From an uncultured Clostridia bacterium (lineage in GTDB: Bacteria > Bacillota_A > Clostridia > Christensenellales > Aristaeellaceae), in contig CAMJTZ010000029.1 of NCBI GenBank assembly GCA_946408865.1, forward strand, positions 1 through 15,281: a stretch of DNA of 15,281 nt, in the 5' to 3' direction. Of this stretch, positions 7,501-14,330 are shown piece by piece (the stretch's first letter is position 1; each line of letters begins with the position of its first letter). The notes under the pieces were generated by a model, which had not been told where the DNA came from, ran no database searches, and worked only from the letters and a program-made list of their open reading frames with translations. Made by a program: the position numbers and the translations under genes.

Positions 7501-7516
7501 ATTAGTATTACCTAAC
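7501..7516. promoter_or_regulatory. TTAG-N6-CTAA element 1
   Basis: ATTAG-TATTAC-CTAAC: a 4-bp inverted repeat with a 6-nt centre and an ACCTAA right half. It lies just downstream of the predicted start of the AraC-type gene transcript. Two more copies with the same spacing occur in this intergenic region, which argues for one shared DNA-binding protein, such as a metal-dependent repressor; its identity is inferred. Confidence 0.5.
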
Positions 7517-7525
7517 TGATGAATA

Positions 7526-7554
7526 ATATTAGCATAGGCTAACCGGATTGTCTA
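7526..7554 (-). promoter_or_regulatory. Candidate promoter for the AraC-type regulator and ZIP genes
   Basis: On the minus strand TAGACA (7554-7549), 17 nt, TAATAT (7531-7526). The -35 matches five of six consensus bases and the -10 four of six. A better -35, TTGACA at 7566-7561, has no -10 at workable distance. The assignment is tentative, but it places element 2 across the -10 and spacer and element 1 just downstream. Confidence 0.35.
7528..7543. promoter_or_regulatory. TTAG-N6-CTAA element 2
   Basis: ATTAG-CATAGG-CTAAC, second copy of the inverted repeat; its centre lies 27 bp from that of element 1. It can also be read as TTAGC-N4-GCTAA. It overlaps the candidate -10 of the leftward promoter, a position that suits repression. 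Confidence 0.5.
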
Positions 7555-7646
7555 CTATTTTGTCAACTGATAAAAAAACAGTAAATATCAGACAATTAAA
7601 AGCATTCGTTTTTGTCAATATCAGGATAACGAAAAAAACAAATGTA

Positions 7647-7655
7647 TGATATGAT
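7647..7655 (+). promoter_or_regulatory. Extended -10 promoter candidate for the iron-transport operon
   Basis: TGA-TATGAT forms a TG-n-TATGAT extended -10 about 60 nt before the FTR1 start codon; no good -35 is found at 16-18 nt, as is usual for extended -10 promoters. Transcription would start near 7662, immediately before element 3. Confidence 0.45.
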
Positions 7656-7664
7656 TCATTAGGC

Positions 7665-7680
7665 GTTAGGAGCAACTAAC
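7665..7680. promoter_or_regulatory. TTAG-N6-CTAA element 3 (operator candidate of the iron operon)
   Basis: GTTAG-GAGCAA-CTAAC, a 5-bp perfect inverted repeat with the same 6-nt centre as elements 1 and 2. It lies just after the predicted transcription start of the iron operon and 33 nt before the FTR1 start, where a bound repressor would block initiation or early elongation. Confidence 0.55.
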
Positions 7681-7713
7681 ACTTTAACCGGCCCAGAGAA
7701 AGGAAGGACAGGC

Positions 7714-9465
7714 ATGCAGATGAGAAAGAAAGTTCTTGGACTGTTGTGCGGCCTGGTCATTGTAATTCTGATGCTTCCGCTGGCAGGCGTTGCTGAGGAC
7801 GGTACTTCAACCCGGTGGGCGGATGCGGCGGATGAAATTGATAAGTTTCTGGACGCTGCCTTTGAGTCCTATCTCGACGGAGACGCCTCTGCTGCATACA
7901 GCAATGTGAGCAACGCTTACTTCCGGGTATACGAAACAACAGGTTTTGAGCGGCAGACAATGAGTTATATCAGCGGAAACCGTAAAAACGCCGTTGAGAT
8001 GCAGTTTTCCGCGTGCAAGGCTGCTGTAAAAAAAGAAAACGAAACGCATGAAACAAAAACGGCCGTTCGCAGTGCTCTCGCCAAACTGAAAGCCATGATC
8101 CGCGAAGACGGAAACAAACTGGCAGCCATGCAGGGCGGGGTCCGGAGCGAGACCAAATACTATCTGCACGGAGAGCTGACTGCCGGCGATCCATATCCGG
8201 AATACTCCGCTGATCCCAATGCTGCCGCAAAATATGACAGCTGGTATGAAGCGGCAACATTTGTAAAAGAATTACTGGATACTGCGTATATGGCCTATCT
8301 GGATAAAGATTTCGGTGCCGCCGCGGACAATCTGAATACTGCATATTACACAGTGTATGAAGAATCCCTTCTGGATCATACCCTTTATACCGAGCTTGGC
8401 ATAAAAGAGAGGCAGGCTGCAGAGAAATGCTTTGCAGACCTGAGAAAACTGATTTCTTCCGGATCAGAAAAGTATCAGAAAAACAAATACCGCACGACGA
8501 CCGATTCGGCAAAGAACACGATTCTGAAATATGCAAAAGCATTGGATACAAAGAACGAGGAAGCAAAAGCAGCCGTCGGAGAAAAAACGGATGCCGCAGC
8601 TGAAAGCAACGCGGCGGAAGAAAAGCAACGCGATCCGAAGCTGCTGACTTTCCTTGGCGCCTTTGGCATCATTGTTCGTGAAGGGCTGGAGGCAATCCTT
8701 GTGATTGCTGCAATCATTGCTTATCTGGTAAAAAGCGGGAACAGCCGCAGTGTAAAAAATGTCTATATCGGCGCCGTGGCCGGTATCGCGGCAAGTTTCG
8801 CTGCAGCTGCAATTCTCGCCTGGGCAAAGCAGGCATTTGTCGGAGCCGGTCTTGCACAGGAGATTATTGAAGGAATAACCGCGCTGATTGCCGTATGCGT
8901 TCTCTTCTACGTCAGCAACTGGATGATTTCCAAAGCGGAGGCCGCCAGCTGGAGCCGGTTTATCGACGGTAAAGTACAGTCTTCGGTGGAACAGGGGAGT
9001 TCGTTCGCCCTTGCTTTTACGGCTTTTCTCAGCGTATTCCGGGAAGGCGCGGAAGTCGTCCTGTTTTATCAGCCGATGCTCAGCGAAGGTAATCCGGGAA
9101 TGGTCTGGGCTGGATTCGGAACCGGCTGCGTCCTGCTGGTCTTTGTTTACCTGGCCATTACAAAACTGTCCATCAAGCTGCCGATCAAGGTGTTCTTTAC
9201 AGCCACTTCCATCCTGATGGCTGTGATGTGCGTCAGTTTCCTGGGAAGCGGCATTAAAGAGCTTGCGGAAGGCAATGTCTTTGATCTGACGCTCCGCGTG
9301 CCCGGAATTCCGGAAAATGATGTGATCCAGATCTTCGGGATCTATCCCTGGCTTGAGACGCTTGTTCCCCAGCTGGTTCTGGCGATTGTCCTGCTGGTAA
9401 CCTTCCTGATTGCCCATTACCGCGGAAAATTGAACGCCCTGAAAGCGCAGATACCCCAATCCTGA
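7714..9465 (+). CDS. FTR1-family iron permease with duplicated N-terminal extracytoplasmic module
   Basis: A 583-residue protein. Residues 1-27 form a signal peptide or first membrane segment (MRKK then a long hydrophobic run ending AGVA). Residues about 38-135 and 178-275 are two related helical repeats (D-x-F-x-x-A-A-F-E-S-Y-L-D-G-D / L-L-D-T-A-Y-M-A-Y-L-D-K-D), followed by an Ala/Glu/Lys-rich linker. The FTR1 domain starts near 310 with about seven membrane helices and carries both iron-translocation motifs, R322-E-G-L-E326 and R443-E-G-A-E447. FTR1 proteins move iron across the membrane, in bacteria as part of EfeUOB or P19/FetMP systems; the adjacent P19-type gene points to the latter. 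AGGAAGG at 7701-7707 sits 6 nt before ATG 7714. It is the first gene of the seven-gene cluster. Confidence 0.92.
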   Translation: MQMRKKVLGLLCGLVIVILMLPLAGVAEDGTSTRWADAADEIDKFLDAAFESYLDGDASAAYSNVSNAYFRVYETTGFERQTMSYISGNRKNAVEMQFSACKAAVKKENETHETKTAVRSALAKLKAMIREDGNKLAAMQGGVRSETKYYLHGELTAGDPYPEYSADPNAAAKYDSWYEAATFVKELLDTAYMAYLDKDFGAAADNLNTAYYTVYEESLLDHTLYTELGIKERQAAEKCFADLRKLISSGSEKYQKNKYRTTTDSAKNTILKYAKALDTKNEEAKAAVGEKTDAAAESNAAEEKQRDPKLLTFLGAFGIIVREGLEAILVIAAIIAYLVKSGNSRSVKNVYIGAVAGIAASFAAAAILAWAKQAFVGAGLAQEIIEGITALIAVCVLFYVSNWMISKAEAASWSRFIDGKVQSSVEQGSSFALAFTAFLSVFREGAEVVLFYQPMLSEGNPGMVWAGFGTGCVLLVFVYLAITKLSIKLPIKVFFTATSILMAVMCVSFLGSGIKELAEGNVFDLTLRVPGIPENDVIQIFGIYPWLETLVPQLVLAIVLLVTFLIAHYRGKLNALKAQIPQS

Positions 9466-9471
9466 TACCCA

Positions 9472-9525
9472 CACGGCACGTAAAACCACAGGACCCGCCA
9501 AAGCCTGCGCCCCGCGCGTGCCGTG
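9472..9525 (+). other. Intergenic hairpin between FTR1 and the P19-type gene
   Basis: CACGGCACG (9472-9480) pairs perfectly with CGTGCCGTG (9517-9525), a GC-rich 9-bp stem enclosing 36 nt, within which CAGG and CCTG may form a small inner stem. There is no T-run after it, so it is not a standard terminator. A role in mRNA processing, 3'-end protection or partial attenuation between permease and binding protein is possible. Confidence 0.5.
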
Positions 9526-9570
9526 CCGGATATACAAAATGAACCCAAGAAACAAAGGAGGAACCCTGAC

Positions 9571-10125
9571 ATGAAAAAGATTGTTGCCCTGGTGCTGGCT
9601 GCGATGATGCTCTTTGCTGTTTCCGCCGTATCCCTGGCGGAGGAGGAAGCCGGTTTTGATGAATATGAACTGGGCGTTGAAGGTGAGCAGGAAGTTGGTT
9701 TCATGACGATGGCAATGGTCTATTTCCAGCCCGTAGACATGGCCCCCGCTGAAAACGCAACCCCCAAAGAAGGTTCTGATCTGCATATCGAAGTGGACCT
9801 GACCGCCAATGAGAATCCCTATGGTTTCCCGGTAGACGGATGGGTGCCCTATCTGAGCATTGATTTTGTCATCAAGGATTTGGAAGGGAAAGAAGTCTAT
9901 TCCGGTTCCATGATGCCGATGGCGGCTTCCGACGGCCCGCATTATGGAAACAATATTCCGCTGCCTGAAGGCGAATATACCATCACGTTGTCCATCAAGA
10001 GCCCTGCGGAGAACGGTTATCTGCTGCACGTGGATTCCGAGACCGGTGTGGAAGCAAAGGACGGTTTCTGGACGGAACCCCTGACTGCAACCTGGACCGG
10101 CTGGAAGTTTGTCAAAGAGTGGTAA
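9571..10125 (+). CDS. Secreted P19/Tp34-family iron-binding protein
   Basis: A 184-residue exported protein. The signal peptide is MKK, a hydrophobic core, and a probable cleavage site after residue 23 (SLA|EEE). No lipobox cysteine is present, so the protein may be released or anchored by partners. The mature part matches the P19/FetP/Tp34 iron-transport family: D70-L-H72-I-E-V-D, GWVPYLSIDF, a Met cluster S-G-S-M114-M115-P-M117, D-G-P-H124-Y-G-N-N-I, and L-L-H153-V-D-S-E-T-G-V. H72, one Met and H124/H153 are at the positions of the family's copper/iron ligands. It captures iron outside the membrane and hands it to FTR1. Start ATG 9571 follows AAAGGAGG (9554-9561) by 9 nt; an in-frame ATG at 9523 would put the signal peptide inside. 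A hairpin separates it from FTR1. Confidence 0.92.
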   Translation: MKKIVALVLAAMMLFAVSAVSLAEEEAGFDEYELGVEGEQEVGFMTMAMVYFQPVDMAPAENATPKEGSDLHIEVDLTANENPYGFPVDGWVPYLSIDFVIKDLEGKEVYSGSMMPMAASDGPHYGNNIPLPEGEYTITLSIKSPAENGYLLHVDSETGVEAKDGFWTEPLTATWTGWKFVKEW

Positions 10126-10157
10126 GACACAGGGCATGCAAAGGATAAAAAGTCTTT

Positions 10158-10197
10158 AATGCTGGCGCGCCATCCGCGGGGGTGACGCGCCGGCATT
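10158..10197 (+). other. Strong hairpin between the P19-type and DUF2318 genes
   Basis: AATGCTGGCGCG (10158-10169) pairs with CGCGCCGGCATT (10186-10197): 12 bp with a single G-U pair, and a 16-nt GC-rich loop. Only TTTGG follows, so intrinsic termination would be incomplete at best. As it lies just after the second gene of the cluster, it may lower downstream expression or stabilise the ftr1-p19 part of the mRNA, giving more binding protein than ABC components. Confidence 0.55.
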
Positions 10198-10236
10198 TGG
10201 CATGTTTATGATCTTTATTCGTTCGGAGGCCGTATT

Positions 10237-11532
10237 GTGTACAAGTATCTTTGGATGGTGATCCAGGATCTTTTCCTGACAGTAACGTATGCGACGCTGA
10301 TGCATACGATGCTTTCCCGGACTGCCGGCCGCAAAGGACGCCTGATTCACGGAGCAGGTCTTTGCGCCGGCATACTTGCTTCCGTTGCTCTTGCAGCAGT
10401 GAAATACAATACAAAGCTTATTATCAGCAGCCACTGGAATCATTATATCTATGCGGTACTGATGATTCTGACGGTGCTGTTTCTGATTCTGACCTTCTGC
10501 TGCGGCAGGAAGGAAAAAGAGGAAACAAATACGGGCAGCACAATCCTGAGCGCTGCCGGTTCACTGCTGTCCGGCACCATGGTTTTCTATTCGCTGCCGG
10601 GAGTACTGCTGTACCCCTTCAGCTTTAATACCATGGGGCAGGGATATTTCTCCTCCTATTATCTGGTGCGTATGGCCGGCTGGCTTTGCGCACTGATCCT
10701 GCTTATGATTTATTCGCGCCTGCTTTCGCACTGCGCGCTGGAAATCAAACCCTATTCCTGGGTTCCTTCCGTATTGAATATCAGCCTTTGGGTTTTTGCT
10801 TTCTACTGCCTCGGACGCTTTTTTGTGCCCTGGGTCAACCGGGCAAAGTGGCTCGGATGGTCTGTGAAATACAGCGACGAGGCTTATGGCTGGATCGGAA
10901 ACTGGATGATGTTCACAGCCAACCATTCCATGCTGTTTATCTGGATTACTGCCGGTCTGATTGCCCTGATGGTTGTATGCTTTTTCCGGCAGGGAACGAT
11001 TCTCAGAGAAAAGTATGATAATTCTGCGCAGCTGCGCAAGCTGAAAGCGCGTAACCGGCGCTGGCGGAGAACGGCAGCCGGAACGCTGGCCTGCTTTCTG
11101 CTGTTTTCTTTGGTCCTGACCGTTGTCAAAGATAACGATACCAGACAGGTGGAACTGTCTGCTCCTGAGAACTACACTGTGGATCAGAACGCAGGCGTGA
11201 TTCTGGTGCCTGCCGAGGCTGTAAACGACGGACACCTGCACCGTTTTGAATACAGAACGGATAAGAACATCGACGTGCGCTGGATTGTAGTGAAAAAACC
11301 TAACTCTGCCAGTTACGGCGTAGGCCTGGACGCCTGTGAGGTGTGCGGGAACGCCGGATATTTTGAGCGGAACGGCCAGATCGTCTGCAAACGCTGCGAT
11401 GTTGTGATGAACATCAACACGATTGGCTTTAAAGGCGGATGCAATCCCATTCCCCTGTCTTATGAAGTCAGAGACGGAAATCTGGTCTTCCGGCTTGAGG
11501 ATCTGATTGCCGGTGAAAAAGAGTTCAGATAA
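10237..11532 (+). CDS. Membrane protein with extracytoplasmic DUF2318 (predicted Fe-S/Cys-rich) domain
   Basis: A 431-residue protein with about eight membrane helices (roughly 9-27, 40-56, 70-89, 105-126, 142-163, 178-198, 228-250, 280-297) and a C-terminal DUF2318 domain. The domain has G-V-G-L-D-A-C367-E-V-C370-G, C384-K-R-C387 and G-G-C402-N-P-I-P-L, five conserved cysteines typical of this predicted metal-binding family. The segment before the last helix is very basic (about ten Arg/Lys in 251-278), which by the positive-inside rule puts it in the cytoplasm and DUF2318 outside. In FetM-type proteins this module is linked to FTR1; here it is a separate gene. A role in iron redox or transfer is inferred. 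It starts with GTG at 10237, with GGAGG 7 nt upstream. Confidence 0.85.
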   Translation: MYKYLWMVIQDLFLTVTYATLMHTMLSRTAGRKGRLIHGAGLCAGILASVALAAVKYNTKLIISSHWNHYIYAVLMILTVLFLILTFCCGRKEKEETNTGSTILSAAGSLLSGTMVFYSLPGVLLYPFSFNTMGQGYFSSYYLVRMAGWLCALILLMIYSRLLSHCALEIKPYSWVPSVLNISLWVFAFYCLGRFFVPWVNRAKWLGWSVKYSDEAYGWIGNWMMFTANHSMLFIWITAGLIALMVVCFFRQGTILREKYDNSAQLRKLKARNRRWRRTAAGTLACFLLFSLVLTVVKDNDTRQVELSAPENYTVDQNAGVILVPAEAVNDGHLHRFEYRTDKNIDVRWIVVKKPNSASYGVGLDACEVCGNAGYFERNGQIVCKRCDVVMNINTIGFKGGCNPIPLSYEVRDGNLVFRLEDLIAGEKEFR

Positions 11533-11569
11533 TGAAGCAGGATAACGGCAATTACAGGAGGATTTAGAA

Positions 11570-12865
11570 ATGCTGTTCAGAATGATACGCGGTGTCCTCT
11601 TTCATCAGAAAGGGAAAATGCTGCTGATTGCATTGACCATTGCCCTGGGCGCATCCCTCGCAACCGGCATGCTCAATGTTGTTCTGGGTGTGGAAGAGAA
11701 GGTCAATAAGGAATTGAAAAATTACGGCGCGAATATTGTCGTGAAACCGAAAGATTCATCTCTTCTGTCGGACATTTACGATGTCGGAGAAGGCTCAGAA
11801 CTGAATACGGCTTATCTGCGGGAAGATGAACTCGGCAAGCTTAAAACAATCTTCTGGGCGTTCAATATCGTTGATTTCACGCCTTTCCTGGATACGCAGG
11901 TTCAGGTTTCAGCCGGAAGTACGGTACCTGTAACCGGTACCTGGTTCAATCATCATCTGGATCTGCCGACCGGTGAAAGTCTTGACGCCGGCGTGATTGG
12001 CATGCGTTCCTGGTGGGATATCACGGAGGGACGCTGGCTGGATGAGAAAGACGAAAACGCATCCGCAGAGATTATGGCCGGCAGAGCACTGGCAGAGCGG
12101 CAGGAATGGCATGCCGGAGATGTGATTCGCCTGAAAGGGAACCATGGGGAAAAAGAGGTGACGCTTGTCGGCGTATATGATGCCGGAGGGGATGAAGACG
12201 ATCAGCTTTACGCAACACTTGACCTGGTACAGGAGCTGACAGAGCGTGAGAACAAAGTAGCGTCCATTGAAGTATCCGCACTGACCACTCCGGACAACGA
12301 GCTGGCACGCCGTGCGGCAAAAAATCCGGCCGCGCTGAGCAGCCGGGATTATGAAACCTGGTATTGTACCGCCTATGTGTCCGCAATATGCTATCAGATT
12401 CAGGAAGTCATCACCGGATCGGTCGCTACTGCGGTCCGGAAAGTCGCGGAAAGTGAAGGCACGATTCTGGACAAAACAAAGCTGCTCATGATTCTGATCA
12501 CGGCACTGAGCCTGGTAGGCTCTGCGCTGGGCATTTCCAATCTGGTAACCGCGTCTGTCATGGAACGCAGCAAGGAGATCGGACTTCTGAAGGCCATCGG
12601 CGCGAAAGACCGGTCCATTACGGGCGTTGTGATGACGGAGATCCTGATTACCGCGCTTCTGGGGTTTGCAGCGGGGTACGTGATGGGTTTCGGCTTTGCA
12701 CAGCTTATCGGTCACAGTGTATTCGGCTCTTCCATTGACATGGATCCGAAGGTTGCCCCGATTGTAGCCGGACTGATTGCGCTGGTTACTGTCGCCGGCA
12801 GTCTTCCGGCGATTCGGATGGTTCTGCGCCTGCGGCCGGCAGAAGTGCTGCATGGAGGTCACTGA
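11570..12865 (+). CDS. ABC transporter permease, FtsX/MacB type (subunit 1)
   Basis: A 431-residue permease with the MacB/FtsX plan: one N-terminal helix (about 17-40), a large extracytoplasmic domain (about 41-302), then three helices (about 303-330, 353-385, 395-415). The segment M-E-R-S-K-E-I-G-L-L-K-A-I-G-A after helix 2 is the cytoplasmic coupling helix that contacts the ATPase, and the C-terminal R-P-A-E-V-L-H-G is also family-typical. MacB-type complexes usually act mechanically on extracytoplasmic partners rather than carry small solutes. The outer domain has a Y-E-T-W-Y-C266-T-A-Y-V-S-A-I-C274 segment with two cysteines next to the membrane. AGGAGG (11556-11561) precedes the ATG by 8 nt. 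It lies 37 nt after the DUF2318 gene and 2 nt before its partner permease. Confidence 0.9.
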   Translation: MLFRMIRGVLFHQKGKMLLIALTIALGASLATGMLNVVLGVEEKVNKELKNYGANIVVKPKDSSLLSDIYDVGEGSELNTAYLREDELGKLKTIFWAFNIVDFTPFLDTQVQVSAGSTVPVTGTWFNHHLDLPTGESLDAGVIGMRSWWDITEGRWLDEKDENASAEIMAGRALAERQEWHAGDVIRLKGNHGEKEVTLVGVYDAGGDEDDQLYATLDLVQELTERENKVASIEVSALTTPDNELARRAAKNPAALSSRDYETWYCTAYVSAICYQIQEVITGSVATAVRKVAESEGTILDKTKLLMILITALSLVGSALGISNLVTASVMERSKEIGLLKAIGAKDRSITGVVMTEILITALLGFAAGYVMGFGFAQLIGHSVFGSSIDMDPKVAPIVAGLIALVTVAGSLPAIRMVLRLRPAEVLHGGH

Positions 12866-12867
12866 AG

Positions 12868-14328
12868 ATGACAAAAAAAAGAATGTTCCTTCGTATGATC
12901 ACCGCTTCTCTGCTGCGCAGACGGTCGAGAATGCTGATCGCATTGCTGTCGATTGGGATCGGGGCAACCATACTGGCTGGCCTGGTTACAATCTATGTGG
13001 ATGTGCCCCGTCAGATGGGCGCTCAGTTCCGTTCCTACGGGGCCAATATGCTGCTTCTTCCCAAAGAAGGAGAAAAACTGGACAGGGATCAGCTTGGGGA
13101 TGTCCTGGAAAAGATCCCGGAAGATGAACTGATTGGTGCGACGCCTTACCGCTATGTACGGCTGGATATGACTTCGCGCCAGCAATCCTTTACCGCTGCC
13201 GGAACTGATTTTTCCCAGGTTCCGAAAACAAGCCCCTATTTCAGCGTTGAAGGAAGATATCCTGAAAACGCCAGAGAAGTGCTGGTGGGGAAGAATGCTT
13301 CAGACACAATCGGCGTAAAAACCGGCTCGACAATGGAACTGACATATCAGCCGGGCTCTTCTTCGGAAGCGGACAGCCCGGAAGAAGGACGGCTTCCGAA
13401 GGCTGAACTGGCAGGAAGCGCGGAAGGTTTCGGCGGCGGGATGGTTTATGTCAGCATTAAGCTTGATGACCGGTCGGCCATAGAAACCATTGAGATCAAC
13501 ACGGAGACCCAGACGCCGGAATACGGCGGACGTGCCGCTGAGGACAAGGATTTTACAAATCAGTTCATCGGGAAAACGCTGCCATTAACCATGGGGGACG
13601 ATGTGGATGCGCTTTCCGGAGCAACCGTAACATCGGAAGCGGTTGTACAGGCGGTCAACACTGCCCGGAAAGCCGATAAAGGCACCAAACCGCAGACCCT
13701 GAATTTTACCGTTACCGGCATTCTGACTACCGGCGGAGAAGAGGAAGACTACCTGTTCCTGTCCCTTGATGATATGAAAACACTCACGGGTTCGGACCGT
13801 TCGGATGTGGTTGAACTGAGTATTTCCGCATCTGCGGAGCAACTGCAGACATACGCAGATTCCATAGCGCGGGATCATCCTGCTGTTCAGGCCCGCCTTG
13901 TGAAACGGGTTACACGATCGGAAGCATCCGTGCTGGAGAAGCTGACAGCCCTGGTTTTTCTGGTGACACTTGTGGTTCTTCTTCTGACGATGATCTGTGT
14001 TTCCACAACCATGATGGCAGTTGTTTCAGAACGCCGCAGGGAAATCGGTTTGCGCAAGGCGCTCGGAGCGTCGGACAGCTCCATCCGCGCTGAGTTCCTC
14101 GGTGAAGGATTATTCCTGGGTTTGCTCGGCGGCGTCATGGGCGGCATTCTCGGCTTTGTGTTCGCTCAGGTTGTCAGCGTCAACGTGTTTGGTTCGTCCA
14201 TTGTGTTCCAGCCATTGCTGCTTCCTGTCACGATCATCGTTTCCATGACTATTGCGGCACTGAGCTGCCTGCTGCCCATTAAACGCGCTGTGGCGATCGA
14301 CCCTGCGATCGTGTTGAAAGGAGAATAA
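12868..14328 (+). CDS. ABC transporter permease, FtsX/MacB type, with inserted FMN-binding domain (subunit 2)
   Basis: A 486-residue permease. Helix 1 is at about 21-45, helices 2-4 at about 358-384, 411-440 and 449-470, and the coupling segment S-E-R-R-R-E-I-G-L-R-K-A-L-G-A is at 387-401. The outer domain is interrupted at about 190-267 by an FMN-binding domain: the V-Y-V-S-I-K-L-D-D strand, I-E-T-I-E-I-N-T-E-T-Q-T-P-E-Y-G-G, F-T-N-Q-F-I-G-K, and D247-A-L-S-G-A-T253-V-T-S256, the motif at which the flavin transferase ApbE attaches FMN covalently, most likely on T253 by analogy with NqrC/RnfG. A Ser/Glu/Gly-rich linker (162-190) precedes it, as expected of an inserted module. Redox work outside the membrane is inferred. 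GGAGGT lies 8 nt upstream of ATG 12868, inside the previous gene's end. Confidence 0.9.
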   Translation: MTKKRMFLRMITASLLRRRSRMLIALLSIGIGATILAGLVTIYVDVPRQMGAQFRSYGANMLLLPKEGEKLDRDQLGDVLEKIPEDELIGATPYRYVRLDMTSRQQSFTAAGTDFSQVPKTSPYFSVEGRYPENAREVLVGKNASDTIGVKTGSTMELTYQPGSSSEADSPEEGRLPKAELAGSAEGFGGGMVYVSIKLDDRSAIETIEINTETQTPEYGGRAAEDKDFTNQFIGKTLPLTMGDDVDALSGATVTSEAVVQAVNTARKADKGTKPQTLNFTVTGILTTGGEEEDYLFLSLDDMKTLTGSDRSDVVELSISASAEQLQTYADSIARDHPAVQARLVKRVTRSEASVLEKLTALVFLVTLVVLLLTMICVSTTMMAVVSERRREIGLRKALGASDSSIRAEFLGEGLFLGLLGGVMGGILGFVFAQVVSVNVFGSSIVFQPLLLPVTIIVSMTIAALSCLLPIKRAVAIDPAIVLKGE

Positions 14329-14330
14329 TG

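Noticed and set aside
7561..7566. TTGACA (minus strand) as the -35 of the AraC-type gene
   Set aside because: It is a perfect hexamer, but at 16-18 nt spacing only GTTAGC-like sequence follows; the TAGACA/TAATAT pair fits better, though it is also weak.
8464..10137. A 557-codon open frame on the minus strand, antisense to the FTR1 and P19-type genes
   Set aside because: The forward frames encode clear FTR1 and P19 families with ribosome sites and signal peptides. The antisense protein has no recognisable motif, is rich in His/Arg/Gln as expected from reversed coding sequence, and lacks a ribosome site.
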